A stretch of DNA of 44,964 bases from Paludibacteraceae bacterium. Its GTDB lineage: Bacteria > Bacteroidota > Bacteroidia > Bacteroidales > Paludibacteraceae. Positions within the stretch are counted from its first letter, which is position 1. Every line of letters begins with the position of its first letter. The DNA lies in assembly GCA_017456885.1 (NCBI GenBank), contig JAFTIM010000018.1:1-44964 (forward strand). Reading direction: 5' to 3'. Positions 9,348 to 16,571 of the stretch are shown here, in pieces. The translations under genes and the position numbers were made by a program. The notes below the pieces were generated by a model. That model was not told the origin of the DNA and searched no databases. It worked only from the letters and a program-made list of their open reading frames with translations.

Positions 9348-10706
9348 TTATTTTGCTAATTTCACAAACATACTCGGAGTCGCTTTTTTGTTTTTGCTCA
9401 AATGCGTGCCAATTATTTCCATCGACTCGGCATTTGCATCGGCTTCGGCTGCATTGTCGATATTTTCATTGTCCCAAACACCATCAACAAAAGCCTCATC
9501 GCCTGCCCATTTTACTACTTTAAGAGTCGCTTTGGTATTATATTTTGTTATTCCATTTTCGTTGGTAACAGGCTCCAAAAGGAAGAATTTGTCGCCGACT
9601 TTTACGCCCTCTTTGGTTCCCATATCGGCAATGATGCCACCTTTTGCATCAATACCTAACACAGGTACCATCGGACGAAATTCTTCATACTTTTTTTGCA
9701 TTTTAGTGAATTGGCGACCGATAGCCTTGTGGCAGGTTTTATAAACCATGTGAGCAGCTCCTTGTCCTTTGTCTTCTTTCTTCATCATACAAGTAGCATT
9801 AGCCGAAGTGTTTCCCACATAGGTCAAATGGAATTTCATCGCATTGAATTTGTTCATATCAACTTTACCATTCTCCCAAATGCCATAAAATTCGTTGGCT
9901 ATCGAATCGTTCCATTCGAGTTTATAAAGCAAGTTATTTGTAAATGCCGTATAACCTTCTTTCATGGCTTCGTAGGTTTTATCAACAGCTATTTGTGCTG
10001 CTACATTGGCCGGAGCCGGAGTAAGAGTTGCAATCATCTGCATGATGTTGCGCACAAAAGCAGCTATAGGTTCGTTTTCGTAGAAGTCCAATTTTGTGAA
10101 AGTTACATACGTATTCGACATGGTAACATCCGCCAATTCGTTGAAAAGTTGATATTGAGCACCCATTGTTGTTTGTGCAGCGTCATTGGCTTGATTTTGC
10201 GTAGCCGAATAACATGCTAAACGGAAAAGCAACGTATCGGACAGCGATCCGTCTTCGCCAATGCTCCACCATTTCCTTACTAATTGGTGAGCAACTTCGT
10301 CGGAAATTTTGTCCACTTCCTCTTTCAACGCCTCACGATATTCTTTACCTTGAAGCATTTCAATAATGGTTTTCAGTTCGTTAATGCTTTTTCCTTGCAA
10401 CGATTCGGGGCTGCTGTACATTGCCAACACATCCATAATAGAACCTTTGGCTGCGCCTACTTCCGTCTTATCGAAAGGGATAGCAAAATTGTTGTAGAGC
10501 GAGGGAAATTCATAGTTTTTCCACGACTCTGCAGCGTAGCCCAAAATTTCAGGGTCGGCCACTTGTGCGCCACCTTTGGCTGTTTCTGTTGTCATCAACA
10601 CCATGTGCAACGAAGGACGTTGATACTCTTTGGTTGCTTTTTTTGCACTAATAGGCATTGCCACTAATGCAACCGCAGCAACTACGGTCAAGAATTTTTT
10701 ACTCAT
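9348..10706 (-). CDS. Large exported protein of envelope cluster, unknown function
   Basis: 452 residues with a signal peptide (MSKKFLTVVAAVALVAMPISA). The middle 300 residues are mostly helical with no motif I recognise. Near residues 355-410 the sequence GGIIADMGTKEGVKVGDKFFLLEPV, then ATLKVVKWAGDEAF, looks like the small SH3-like barrel found at the end of FlgT-type and related envelope proteins (G-x2-GV-x2-GD-x-F pattern). It begins 29 bases after the lipoprotein gene and ends 7 bases before the 162-residue paralogue. A scaffold or peptidoglycan/outer-membrane role is possible but not shown. Confidence 0.65.
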   Translation of the reverse strand: MSKKFLTVVAAVALVAMPISAKKATKEYQRPSLHMVLMTTETAKGGAQVADPEILGYAAESWKNYEFPSLYNNFAIPFDKTEVGAAKGSIMDVLAMYSSPESLQGKSINELKTIIEMLQGKEYREALKEEVDKISDEVAHQLVRKWWSIGEDGSLSDTLLFRLACYSATQNQANDAAQTTMGAQYQLFNELADVTMSNTYVTFTKLDFYENEPIAAFVRNIMQMIATLTPAPANVAAQIAVDKTYEAMKEGYTAFTNNLLYKLEWNDSIANEFYGIWENGKVDMNKFNAMKFHLTYVGNTSANATCMMKKEDKGQGAAHMVYKTCHKAIGRQFTKMQKKYEEFRPMVPVLGIDAKGGIIADMGTKEGVKVGDKFFLLEPVTNENGITKYNTKATLKVVKWAGDEAFVDGVWDNENIDNAAEADANAESMEIIGTHLSKNKKATPSMFVKLAK

Positions 10707-10735
10707 AAGAAATTGATTATTAGGTTTATAAAAAA

Positions 10736-11224
10736 TTATTTAAGAATTCCATTCTCTCGAAGATATTCCTTGAGCTTTATTCTGTCCACACAAACCGTTG
10801 TAATACAGACTGTTTGTGCGTCAGTTTTAGAGTATTTACTACTTAAAACGCGCTTTTCTTTCATTGACATAAATTTGAGATACTCACCATTGTCGGCAAA
10901 AAACTTGGCAAAAAAACTTTCATATTTTTCTTTTGCATTTACTTCTGGCAATAGTGGTTTAAGCATACTTTGAGCGCCAACCCCTGATACACACGGTATT
11001 ATGGTAAATAGCACATCTTGTACGGCTTGTTTGCCTGCTTGAACATAAGCATCGGCTGCGTTACGAGCTCTCCCCGAAGCCCTTAACGTGTAAGAACCGT
11101 CTAACTCGGTTCCTATACATTTCGTTTCAACATCGGTGTATGCACTGTTTTTATGTACACCACAGGCCGTTAGCAATATTATACTAAATAATAGACACAA
11201 ACTTTTTTTATCAGGAATGTTCAT
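10736..11224 (-). CDS. Lipoprotein, first gene of envelope cluster
   Basis: 162 residues from the ATG at 11224. This start is chosen because it gives MNIPDKKSLCLLFSIILLTACG, a classic lipoprotein signal with lipobox LTAC. A longer in-frame extension upstream has no such logic and would run through the XRE gene region. The mature part has an alanine-rich helix (ARNAADAYVQAGKQAVQDVLF) and a C-terminal block shared with the protein at 8852-9340. The membrane-anchored and soluble paralogues could form a pair. It is the first of five co-directional genes with gaps of 5 to 29 bases. Confidence 0.72.
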   Translation of the reverse strand: MNIPDKKSLCLLFSIILLTACGVHKNSAYTDVETKCIGTELDGSYTLRASGRARNAADAYVQAGKQAVQDVLFTIIPCVSGVGAQSMLKPLLPEVNAKEKYESFFAKFFADNGEYLKFMSMKEKRVLSSKYSKTDAQTVCITTVCVDRIKLKEYLRENGILK

Positions 11225-11312
11225 TGCGCTTCTTTTTTTGTGCAAAGGAATCATAAAAAGAATTAACATCCTATATTTGATAGTAGCCAATATTTCACGC
11301 TTGTGTAGCCAA

Positions 11313-11522
11313 TTATTCACAAAAAGTAAGGGTTGCTGCAATATCAAGAAAGAAGTTATGGTTAAGCGCTTTAGAGATAGCAACAAGAAGTTGCGTATCA
11401 ATGCTTTCGCGAGCAAATATTTTATACACATTGGTACGGTCGCACGCTATTTTTCGTGCCAACCATGCAGGAGTTCGCTCTTGGCGGCGAAGTTCTTGTT
11501 CTATCATTTTACCAATATGCAT
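11313..11522 (-). CDS. Small XRE-type helix-turn-helix protein
   Basis: 69 residues. MHIGKMIEQELRRQERTPAWLARKI, followed by DRTNVYKIF, is a compact helix-turn-helix. The DTQLLVAISKALNHNFF part is typical of a small Bacteroidota family of free-standing XRE regulators. The start ATG directly abuts the T-run of a terminator-like hairpin (11522-11560), so the gene has no room for a ribosome binding site if transcribed from further up. It may depend on read-through or be leaderless. It lies 88 bases upstream of the lipoprotein gene on the same strand and is a plausible regulator of the envelope cluster. Confidence 0.75.
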   Translation of the reverse strand: MHIGKMIEQELRRQERTPAWLARKIACDRTNVYKIFARESIDTQLLVAISKALNHNFFLDIAATLTFCE

Positions 11523-11680
11523 AAAAAAAGGCGGAATTGTTTGTTTCTAATCCCAGCCTTGGTACCACCACGCACCCTTAACACGGATAAGCCACAGAAA
11601 CAATTCACACCTTTCACGGCGTAAATTTCCGAAAGCCTATTCTCGTGTTTTCCTAAAAAGTGGTGGTTTCAGGCTGGAGA
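11522..11680 (-). ncRNA. Long rod-shaped structured RNA candidate (6S-like or attenuator)
   Basis: On the minus strand two distant arms pair: CCAGCCT (11677-11671) with AGGCTGG (11559-11553), and ACCACCAC (11667-11660) with GTGGTGGT (11571-11564). Inside, after a two-sided bubble of about 10 and 8 bases, AACACG pairs with CGTGTT, then GA(A)TAGGCT with GGCTTATC, then a tip hairpin ACGCC/GGTGT. The 3' end carries a second hairpin, AAGGC..GGATT with AATTCC-GCCTT, followed by seven T. Its AAGGC also belongs to the outer stem, so the two folds exclude each other. A rod with one central bubble and a terminator fits 6S RNA of this phylum. The shared arm fits an attenuator. I cannot decide between them. 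Confidence 0.55.
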
Positions 11681-11741
11681 ATAATCTGTTATATTATAAA
11701 ATCAATATTTCCCTATTTGCTTATATTAAAAGTTTTAAATT

Positions 11742-12773
11742 TTATTTCGTTATTTTTGGGAATTGCATCGTAACACAATGCAACGAGCCATGCTGACGAA
11801 TCAGCACTCGGCAGTCAATACCCACTATCTCTCTATCGGGGAAAGCCTCGGCAAGCACCGCCATGGCACGGGCATCGTTTTCCGCTTGTGCATAGGTAGG
11901 CATCAGCACAGCTTCGTTCATTATCAAAAAATTGGCATACGTAGCAGGCAAGCGTTCACCATCGAAATAGACTGCATCTGCCATCGGCAACGGCAAAAGG
12001 CGATAAGGTTTCCCGTCAGCGGTTTTTAGTTGCATTAACTGTTGCTCCATACGGGCAAGCGAATCGTAGTGTTCGTCCGCCTTGTCCGTACACTGCACAT
12101 AGACAATAGTATCATCTGGGCAAAGCCGTACCAACGTATCGATATGGCTATCCGTGTCGTCGCCTGCCAAGTAACCATCATTAAGCCAAAGCACTCGCTC
12201 AACGCCAAGCCTTGCACGAAGCATTTGCTCGGCTTCGGCTGCAGAGGCAAAATTATTTCTATTAACCGACAACAAGCACTCCGATGTAGTCAGCAACGTA
12301 CCTTTGCCGTCGCTTTCGATAGAACCTCCCTCAAGTACCACATCGCGATTGTCCGAATAAAATACCTTGCCCAACAAATTCGTTTGAGCCAAGCGATAGT
12401 TAATCTGATTGTCCTTATCGGCAGCAAATTTCAATCCCCAACCATTAAAACAAAAGTCGGCAACAATATGCCTATCCTGCTCATCGATGAGCGAGAGAAA
12501 AGCATGGTCGCGTGCCCAAGTATCGTTGGTCGGACATTCAAAAAAAAACACATTATCGACGGCAACAGACGCCTCCAAGAGTTGGGACTTCACCACTTCG
12601 GGTTCGGGAGTAACCACAAGGAGAGGTTCGCGTTTTACCACCTCACGAGCAATAGACACAAAACATTGTTGCGCTTCGTGCAAACAATCGCACCAATCGG
12701 TACAAGCGTGCGGCCATGTAAGCATCACTCCGCTTTGAGGCTCCCATTCGGCAGGTAAACGCAGTTTGCTCAT
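11742..12773 (-). CDS. Agmatine deiminase (peptidyl-arginine deiminase superfamily)
   Basis: 343 residues, normal for the family. It hydrolyses agmatine to N-carbamoylputrescine and ammonia, a step to putrescine. Family signatures are PAEWEPQSGVMLTWP at the start, NDTWARDHAFLS near 83 (substrate-guanidine Asp), VLEGGSIESDG near 146, DDTDSHIDTL near 206 (catalytic His-Asp) and the nucleophile Cys in GSLHCVTMQ near 332. Its start overlaps the serB stop by 4 bases (ATGA), so the two are translationally coupled. A specialised arginine-type deiminase is less likely because there is no signal peptide. Confidence 0.9.
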   Translation of the reverse strand: MSKLRLPAEWEPQSGVMLTWPHACTDWCDCLHEAQQCFVSIAREVVKREPLLVVTPEPEVVKSQLLEASVAVDNVFFFECPTNDTWARDHAFLSLIDEQDRHIVADFCFNGWGLKFAADKDNQINYRLAQTNLLGKVFYSDNRDVVLEGGSIESDGKGTLLTTSECLLSVNRNNFASAAEAEQMLRARLGVERVLWLNDGYLAGDDTDSHIDTLVRLCPDDTIVYVQCTDKADEHYDSLARMEQQLMQLKTADGKPYRLLPLPMADAVYFDGERLPATYANFLIMNEAVLMPTYAQAENDARAMAVLAEAFPDREIVGIDCRVLIRQHGSLHCVTMQFPKITK

Positions 12774-14002
12774 CGTCGTTCGTCAATATAAGAATCTTTA
12801 AAACCAAGAAAATACAAAATTCCGTCAAGTCCAACAGTAGAAATCGCCTGACGTGCATTTTCCATCACTTTGGGTTTGGCATGGAAAGCAATGCCAAGAC
12901 CTGCCACATTTAGCATCTGCAAATCGTTGGCTCCATCGCCAACAGCAACAACCTGCTGCAAATCAATATTTTCAACTTGCGCTATCAATCGCAGCAACTC
13001 GGCTTTTCGTCGTGCATCGACAATATCGCCTACATAACGCCCCGTCAGTTTTCCGTCAACAATTTCGAGTTCGTTAGCATATACATAGTCGATACCGAAT
13101 TTTTGTTTTAAATAATTCCCAAAATACGAGAAACCACCCGACAAAATAGCGATTTTGTAACCTGTGCGTTTCAATACCGAAATCAAGCGATCGGCACCTT
13201 CCATTATCGGTAATCGAGATGCAATTTGCTGCATAACCGAGGCATCGACACCTTTGAGCAAAGCCACGCGCCTCTTAAAACTCTCGGCAAAATCTATTTC
13301 GCCACGCATGGCCGATTCGGTAATTTTTTTCACCTCATCGGCTACGCCTGCATAAGCGGCAAGTTCGTCTATCACCTCGGTTTTTATCAATGTCGAATCC
13401 ATATCGAAACATATCAATCGGCGACTGCGACGATACAAGTTGTCCTCTTGGAACGAAATGTCGAATTGCAATTCTTTCGATAATTCCAAAAAACGCAACT
13501 GCATTTCGGCTTTATTTCTCGGAGTGCCCCGCACCGAAAATTCGACACACGCTTTTGACACTTGCGCAACTCCATTTTCCAACGGCACACGTCCCGTCAA
13601 ACGTTTAATATCGTCGATATTCATTCCCTGTATGGTAACCTCGCGTGCCACACTCGCAATGTGGCGTGCCGTAATTTTCTGCCCGAGTATCGTAATAATA
13701 TATCGATTACGCCCCTGCATACTTACCCAATTGGCATATAAATCTTTTTCGATGGGAGTAAAATTGATTTTTATATCCAACTCGGCAGCCTTTAACAAAA
13801 GTCCACGCAAAATTTTACCCGACTCCGACTCATTTGGAGAATGGAAAAGAATATCCAACGACAAATGATTATGGATAGCCGCCTGACCTATATCCAGAAT
13901 CGTAGCATCGTATTTTGCCAACACTTCCGTTATGGCAGCCGTCAAACCGGGTCGATCGCGCCCAGAAATCGAAATCAAGATTATTTCATCGGAAAGTACC
14001 AT
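12770..14002 (-). CDS. serB: Phosphoserine phosphatase with tandem ACT-like domains
   Basis: 410 residues. It performs the last step of serine synthesis, removing phosphate from O-phosphoserine. Residues 5-80 (ILISISGRDRPGLTAAI) and about 100-175 are ACT-type regulatory domains. The HAD phosphatase follows with DMDSTLIKTEVIDELA near 200 (nucleophile Asp), an SGGFSYF block near 292 and VGDGANDLQML near 355 (metal-binding Asp). I start at the ATG at 14002. An in-frame TTG two codons earlier is possible but less likely. It follows the phosphatase gene by 12 bases and overlaps agmatine deiminase by 4 bases, forming a three-gene unit. Confidence 0.93.
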   Translation of the reverse strand: MVLSDEIILISISGRDRPGLTAAITEVLAKYDATILDIGQAAIHNHLSLDILFHSPNESESGKILRGLLLKAAELDIKINFTPIEKDLYANWVSMQGRNRYIITILGQKITARHIASVAREVTIQGMNIDDIKRLTGRVPLENGVAQVSKACVEFSVRGTPRNKAEMQLRFLELSKELQFDISFQEDNLYRRSRRLICFDMDSTLIKTEVIDELAAYAGVADEVKKITESAMRGEIDFAESFKRRVALLKGVDASVMQQIASRLPIMEGADRLISVLKRTGYKIAILSGGFSYFGNYLKQKFGIDYVYANELEIVDGKLTGRYVGDIVDARRKAELLRLIAQVENIDLQQVVAVGDGANDLQMLNVAGLGIAFHAKPKVMENARQAISTVGLDGILYFLGFKDSYIDERR

Positions 14003-14014
14003 ATTCAACTCTTT

Positions 14015-14488
14015 TTAAATCAACTTTTTTGCTTGTACAAAATTCAGCAACCCCTCACAAGCATCTTCCAAAACATCAAGTACATATTCAAAACCATCAT
14101 GCCCCGAATAATAAGGGTCAGGAACATAATCAACGTCAAAGTTAGTGCAAAAATCCGTCATGCGATATATTTTCTGCTTTGCTTCACGGTTTGGAGCCAA
14201 ACGTTCCACCGCAGCGTAATTGTTATCATCCATCACTATCAACATATCAAACCGCTCAAAATCAGCCTCTTCCAAAGGACGCGAACGATGTGTCAGTGTC
14301 AAGTTCCTTTTTTGTGCGGCGTTTCGCATCCGTACGTCGGGCAACTCCCCGCAATGCCCCGCATAAGTACCGGCCGAATCGACAAAGAATTTATCCGAAA
14401 GGTCGTTTTTCTCAAACAGATTTCGCATTATACCTTCGGCAGCCGGCGAACGGCAGATATTTCCAAGACAAACAAAAAGTAGATTCAT
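14015..14488 (-). CDS. Low-molecular-weight protein-tyrosine phosphatase
   Basis: 157 residues, the family's typical length. The P-loop CLGNICRSP at residues 7-15 supplies the nucleophilic Cys and the phosphate-binding Arg, and the general-acid Asp is in VPDPYYSG near residue 127. Such enzymes remove phosphate from protein tyrosine, often in control of capsule or polysaccharide assembly, or from small phosphoesters. No tyrosine kinase or capsule gene is nearby. It is first in the unit with serB and agmatine deiminase, and divergent from phoH with a 72-base spacer. Confidence 0.9.
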   Translation of the reverse strand: MNLLFVCLGNICRSPAAEGIMRNLFEKNDLSDKFFVDSAGTYAGHCGELPDVRMRNAAQKRNLTLTHRSRPLEEADFERFDMLIVMDDNNYAAVERLAPNREAKQKIYRMTDFCTNFDVDYVPDPYYSGHDGFEYVLDVLEDACEGLLNFVQAKKLI

Positions 14489-14537
14489 CGCTTGTTTTTT
14501 CGAAAGTCAAAAATACAACTCTCGTCCCAAAAAGCAA

Positions 14538-14545
14538 TATCTTTG
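14538..14545 (+). promoter_or_regulatory. -7 box of phoH
   Basis: TATCTTTG, an exact TAnnTTTG match, 15 bases before the chosen phoH ATG at 14561. It also argues against the longer in-frame start at 14492. No convincing -33 TTG. Confidence 0.5.
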
Positions 14546-14560
14546 CAAAAAAATTTATTG

Positions 14561-15496
14561 ATGAAGGAAACCATCTATACACTTTCGGAAAATATTGAAG
14601 CACCTGTATTTTACGGTACCAATAATGCGAACATGAATGTTTTAAGGAATCAGTTTCCACAGATTCAATTTTCGGCACGAGGACTTTCCATAAAAATACA
14701 TGCTTCGGAACATGATACCGCTGTTTTCACTGCAATTTTAAAAAAAGCGGAAAATTTCTGTCTGCAAAACAACACGCTCGAAGAAAAGCAGTTGCTCGAA
14801 ATCATCAAAGGCGAACAACCTTTCAGCGTCAACAACGAGCAACAGATACTACACGGTGTTAATGGGAAAAACATCGTGGCTCGCACCGAAAATCAGCGGA
14901 ATTTGGTCAAAGCCTACGAAGAAAACGACTTGCTGTTTGCCATAGGTCCGGCAGGCTCAGGCAAAACTTACACAGCAATCGCATTGGCAGTCAGGTCGTT
15001 AAAGAACAAGGAAGTTAAAAAAATCATTTTAAGCCGTCCGGCTGTCGAAGCAGGCGAAAAGTTAGGTTTTCTCCCCGGTGATATGAAAGAGAAAATAGAC
15101 CCCTATTTACAACCGCTTTACGATGCGCTTCAAGAAATGATACCCGCTTCAAAACTAAAAGAACACCTCGAAAAAGGTACCATACAAATAGCTCCGCTTG
15201 CTTTTATGCGAGGACGAACACTCAACGATGCCGTCATAATTCTCGACGAAGCCCAAAACACCACTATTCCCCAAATGAAAATGTTTCTGACACGGCTCGG
15301 CATCAATGCACGCATGATTGTTACAGGCGATATGACACAAATAGATTTACCACTTTCGCAAAAATCGGGATTGCGCGATGCATTAGAAAAACTGCATGGC
15401 ATAAAAGGCATTCACATTGTGCATTTTGCACAAAAAGACATTGTTCGTCATCGTCTTGTACAAAAAATAGTGGAAGCTTACGAAAAGAAAGATTAA
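14561..15496 (+). CDS. phoH: PhoH-like ATPase
   Basis: 311 residues from the ATG at 14561, chosen because a -7 box lies inside the longer open frame and because MKETIYTL fits the usual short start. An N-terminal domain of about 100 residues is followed by the PhoH ATPase: Walker A GPAGSGKTYTAIALA near 130, SRPAVEAGEKLGFLPGD near 160 and Walker B VIILDEAQNTT near 225, then TGDMTQIDL. PhoH2-type proteins act on RNA. YbeZ, the closest well-known relative, works with the endoribonuclease YbeY in rRNA processing. No ybeY is in the window. Single gene, convergent with korB and sharing a bidirectional terminator. Confidence 0.9.
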   Translation: MKETIYTLSENIEAPVFYGTNNANMNVLRNQFPQIQFSARGLSIKIHASEHDTAVFTAILKKAENFCLQNNTLEEKQLLEIIKGEQPFSVNNEQQILHGVNGKNIVARTENQRNLVKAYEENDLLFAIGPAGSGKTYTAIALAVRSLKNKEVKKIILSRPAVEAGEKLGFLPGDMKEKIDPYLQPLYDALQEMIPASKLKEHLEKGTIQIAPLAFMRGRTLNDAVIILDEAQNTTIPQMKMFLTRLGINARMIVTGDMTQIDLPLSQKSGLRDALEKLHGIKGIHIVHFAQKDIVRHRLVQKIVEAYEKKD

Positions 15497-15511
15497 GCAT
15501 GTACATACCAC

Positions 15512-15541
15512 AAAAAAAAGGGAAAAAAATTCCCCTTTTTT
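15512..15541. terminator. Bidirectional terminator between phoH and korB
   Basis: An A-run plus GGG pairs with CCC plus a T-run (15512-15520 with about 15533-15541), ending in T on both strands. It lies between the convergent stops at 15496 and 15558. Confidence 0.75.
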
Positions 15542-15557
15542 CGCAACATACACAAAC

Positions 15558-16559
15558 CTACTTTACTTCCCAAATATCGTTGGTAAGCAAAAGTTCTTGA
15601 AAATTGTGATACGGCTTCTTACCCGATACTTCTTGCAGTTGTTCATGCACCGAATCGTTATAAGTCGGAGCTTCCACATCGCGAATAACGCCAAGTGCCA
15701 CGGGGAAGTCGGGTCCGTCCATTAACGCCAATTTCAAATGCAACGTATTGTCGGTACAATGAGCATCGTGCACCAAAATATCTTTTTCCGAATAGCCTTC
15801 GCCGAGTTTTACCACTTTCAAACCGAAGCCTTCTTGCACAAGTCCGTATTCCTTATTTTCGCCAAAAATCATCGGTTTTCCATGTTCAAGATAAATAGCA
15901 TTTTTAGCACGCCCTTCTTTGTTGTAAACCGATTCGTGAGTTCCATCGTTGAAAATAACGCAGTTTTGTAAAATTTCGCAGACAGAAGCTCCCTTGTGTT
16001 TTGCAGCCGCTTTCAGAATATCGACCGTTCCTTGCGCATCGGTAGCTACCGCGCGTGCAAAAAAGCGTCCGCGAGCTCCAAAGCAGAGTTCGGCAGGCGA
16101 AAACGGGTCTTCAACCGTACCATAAGGCGACGATTTACTTACAAAACCACGAGGTGAAGTTGGCGAGTATTGCCCCTTTGTCAATCCGTAAATACGGTTA
16201 TTCAACAAAATCATGTTGATGTCGATATTACGACGAACAGCATGAATAAAATGATTACCACCAATTGCCAATCCATCGCCATCGCCCGATATTTGCCAAA
16301 CCGTAATATCGGGATTAGCCACCTTAAAACCGGTGGAAATTGCAGCCGCACGCCCATGAATTGTCTGCATGGCATACGTATTCATATAATAAGGTAAACG
16401 GCTTGAACACCCGATACCACTAATCACAGCCGTATTATGAGGAGCCACTCCTAACTCTGCCAATACCTTGTGCAACGATGCCAAGAAAAAATGGTCGCCA
16501 CAGCCGGGGCACCAACGCGGTTGCCCTTTCTTAAAATCTTTTGCAGTATATTCACTCAT
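15558..16559 (-). CDS. korB: 2-oxoacid:ferredoxin oxidoreductase, beta subunit (2-oxoglutarate type)
   Basis: 333 residues. This is the thiamine-diphosphate subunit. WCPGCGDHFFL near residue 17 and GIGCSSRLP near 48 carry conserved cysteines of the iron-sulfur and cofactor region. GDGDGLAIGGNHF near 93 with LNNRIYGLTKGQ near 118 is the metal/thiamine-diphosphate binding motif. Together with KorA it oxidises a 2-oxoacid (most likely 2-oxoglutarate) to the acyl-CoA and CO2 and reduces ferredoxin, or runs in reverse in anaerobes. It follows korA by 12 bases. No separate delta ferredoxin subunit is present, as is usual for this two-subunit type. Substrate choice cannot be read from sequence alone. 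Confidence 0.92.
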   Translation of the reverse strand: MSEYTAKDFKKGQPRWCPGCGDHFFLASLHKVLAELGVAPHNTAVISGIGCSSRLPYYMNTYAMQTIHGRAAAISTGFKVANPDITVWQISGDGDGLAIGGNHFIHAVRRNIDINMILLNNRIYGLTKGQYSPTSPRGFVSKSSPYGTVEDPFSPAELCFGARGRFFARAVATDAQGTVDILKAAAKHKGASVCEILQNCVIFNDGTHESVYNKEGRAKNAIYLEHGKPMIFGENKEYGLVQEGFGLKVVKLGEGYSEKDILVHDAHCTDNTLHLKLALMDGPDFPVALGVIRDVEAPTYNDSVHEQLQEVSGKKPYHNFQELLLTNDIWEVK

Positions 16560-16571
16560 AATTGTATTCTC

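Noticed and set aside
11225-11431. Longer N-terminus for the lipoprotein gene starting at 11431
   Set aside because: It would overlap the XRE gene and bury a clear lipoprotein signal at the ATG at 11224.
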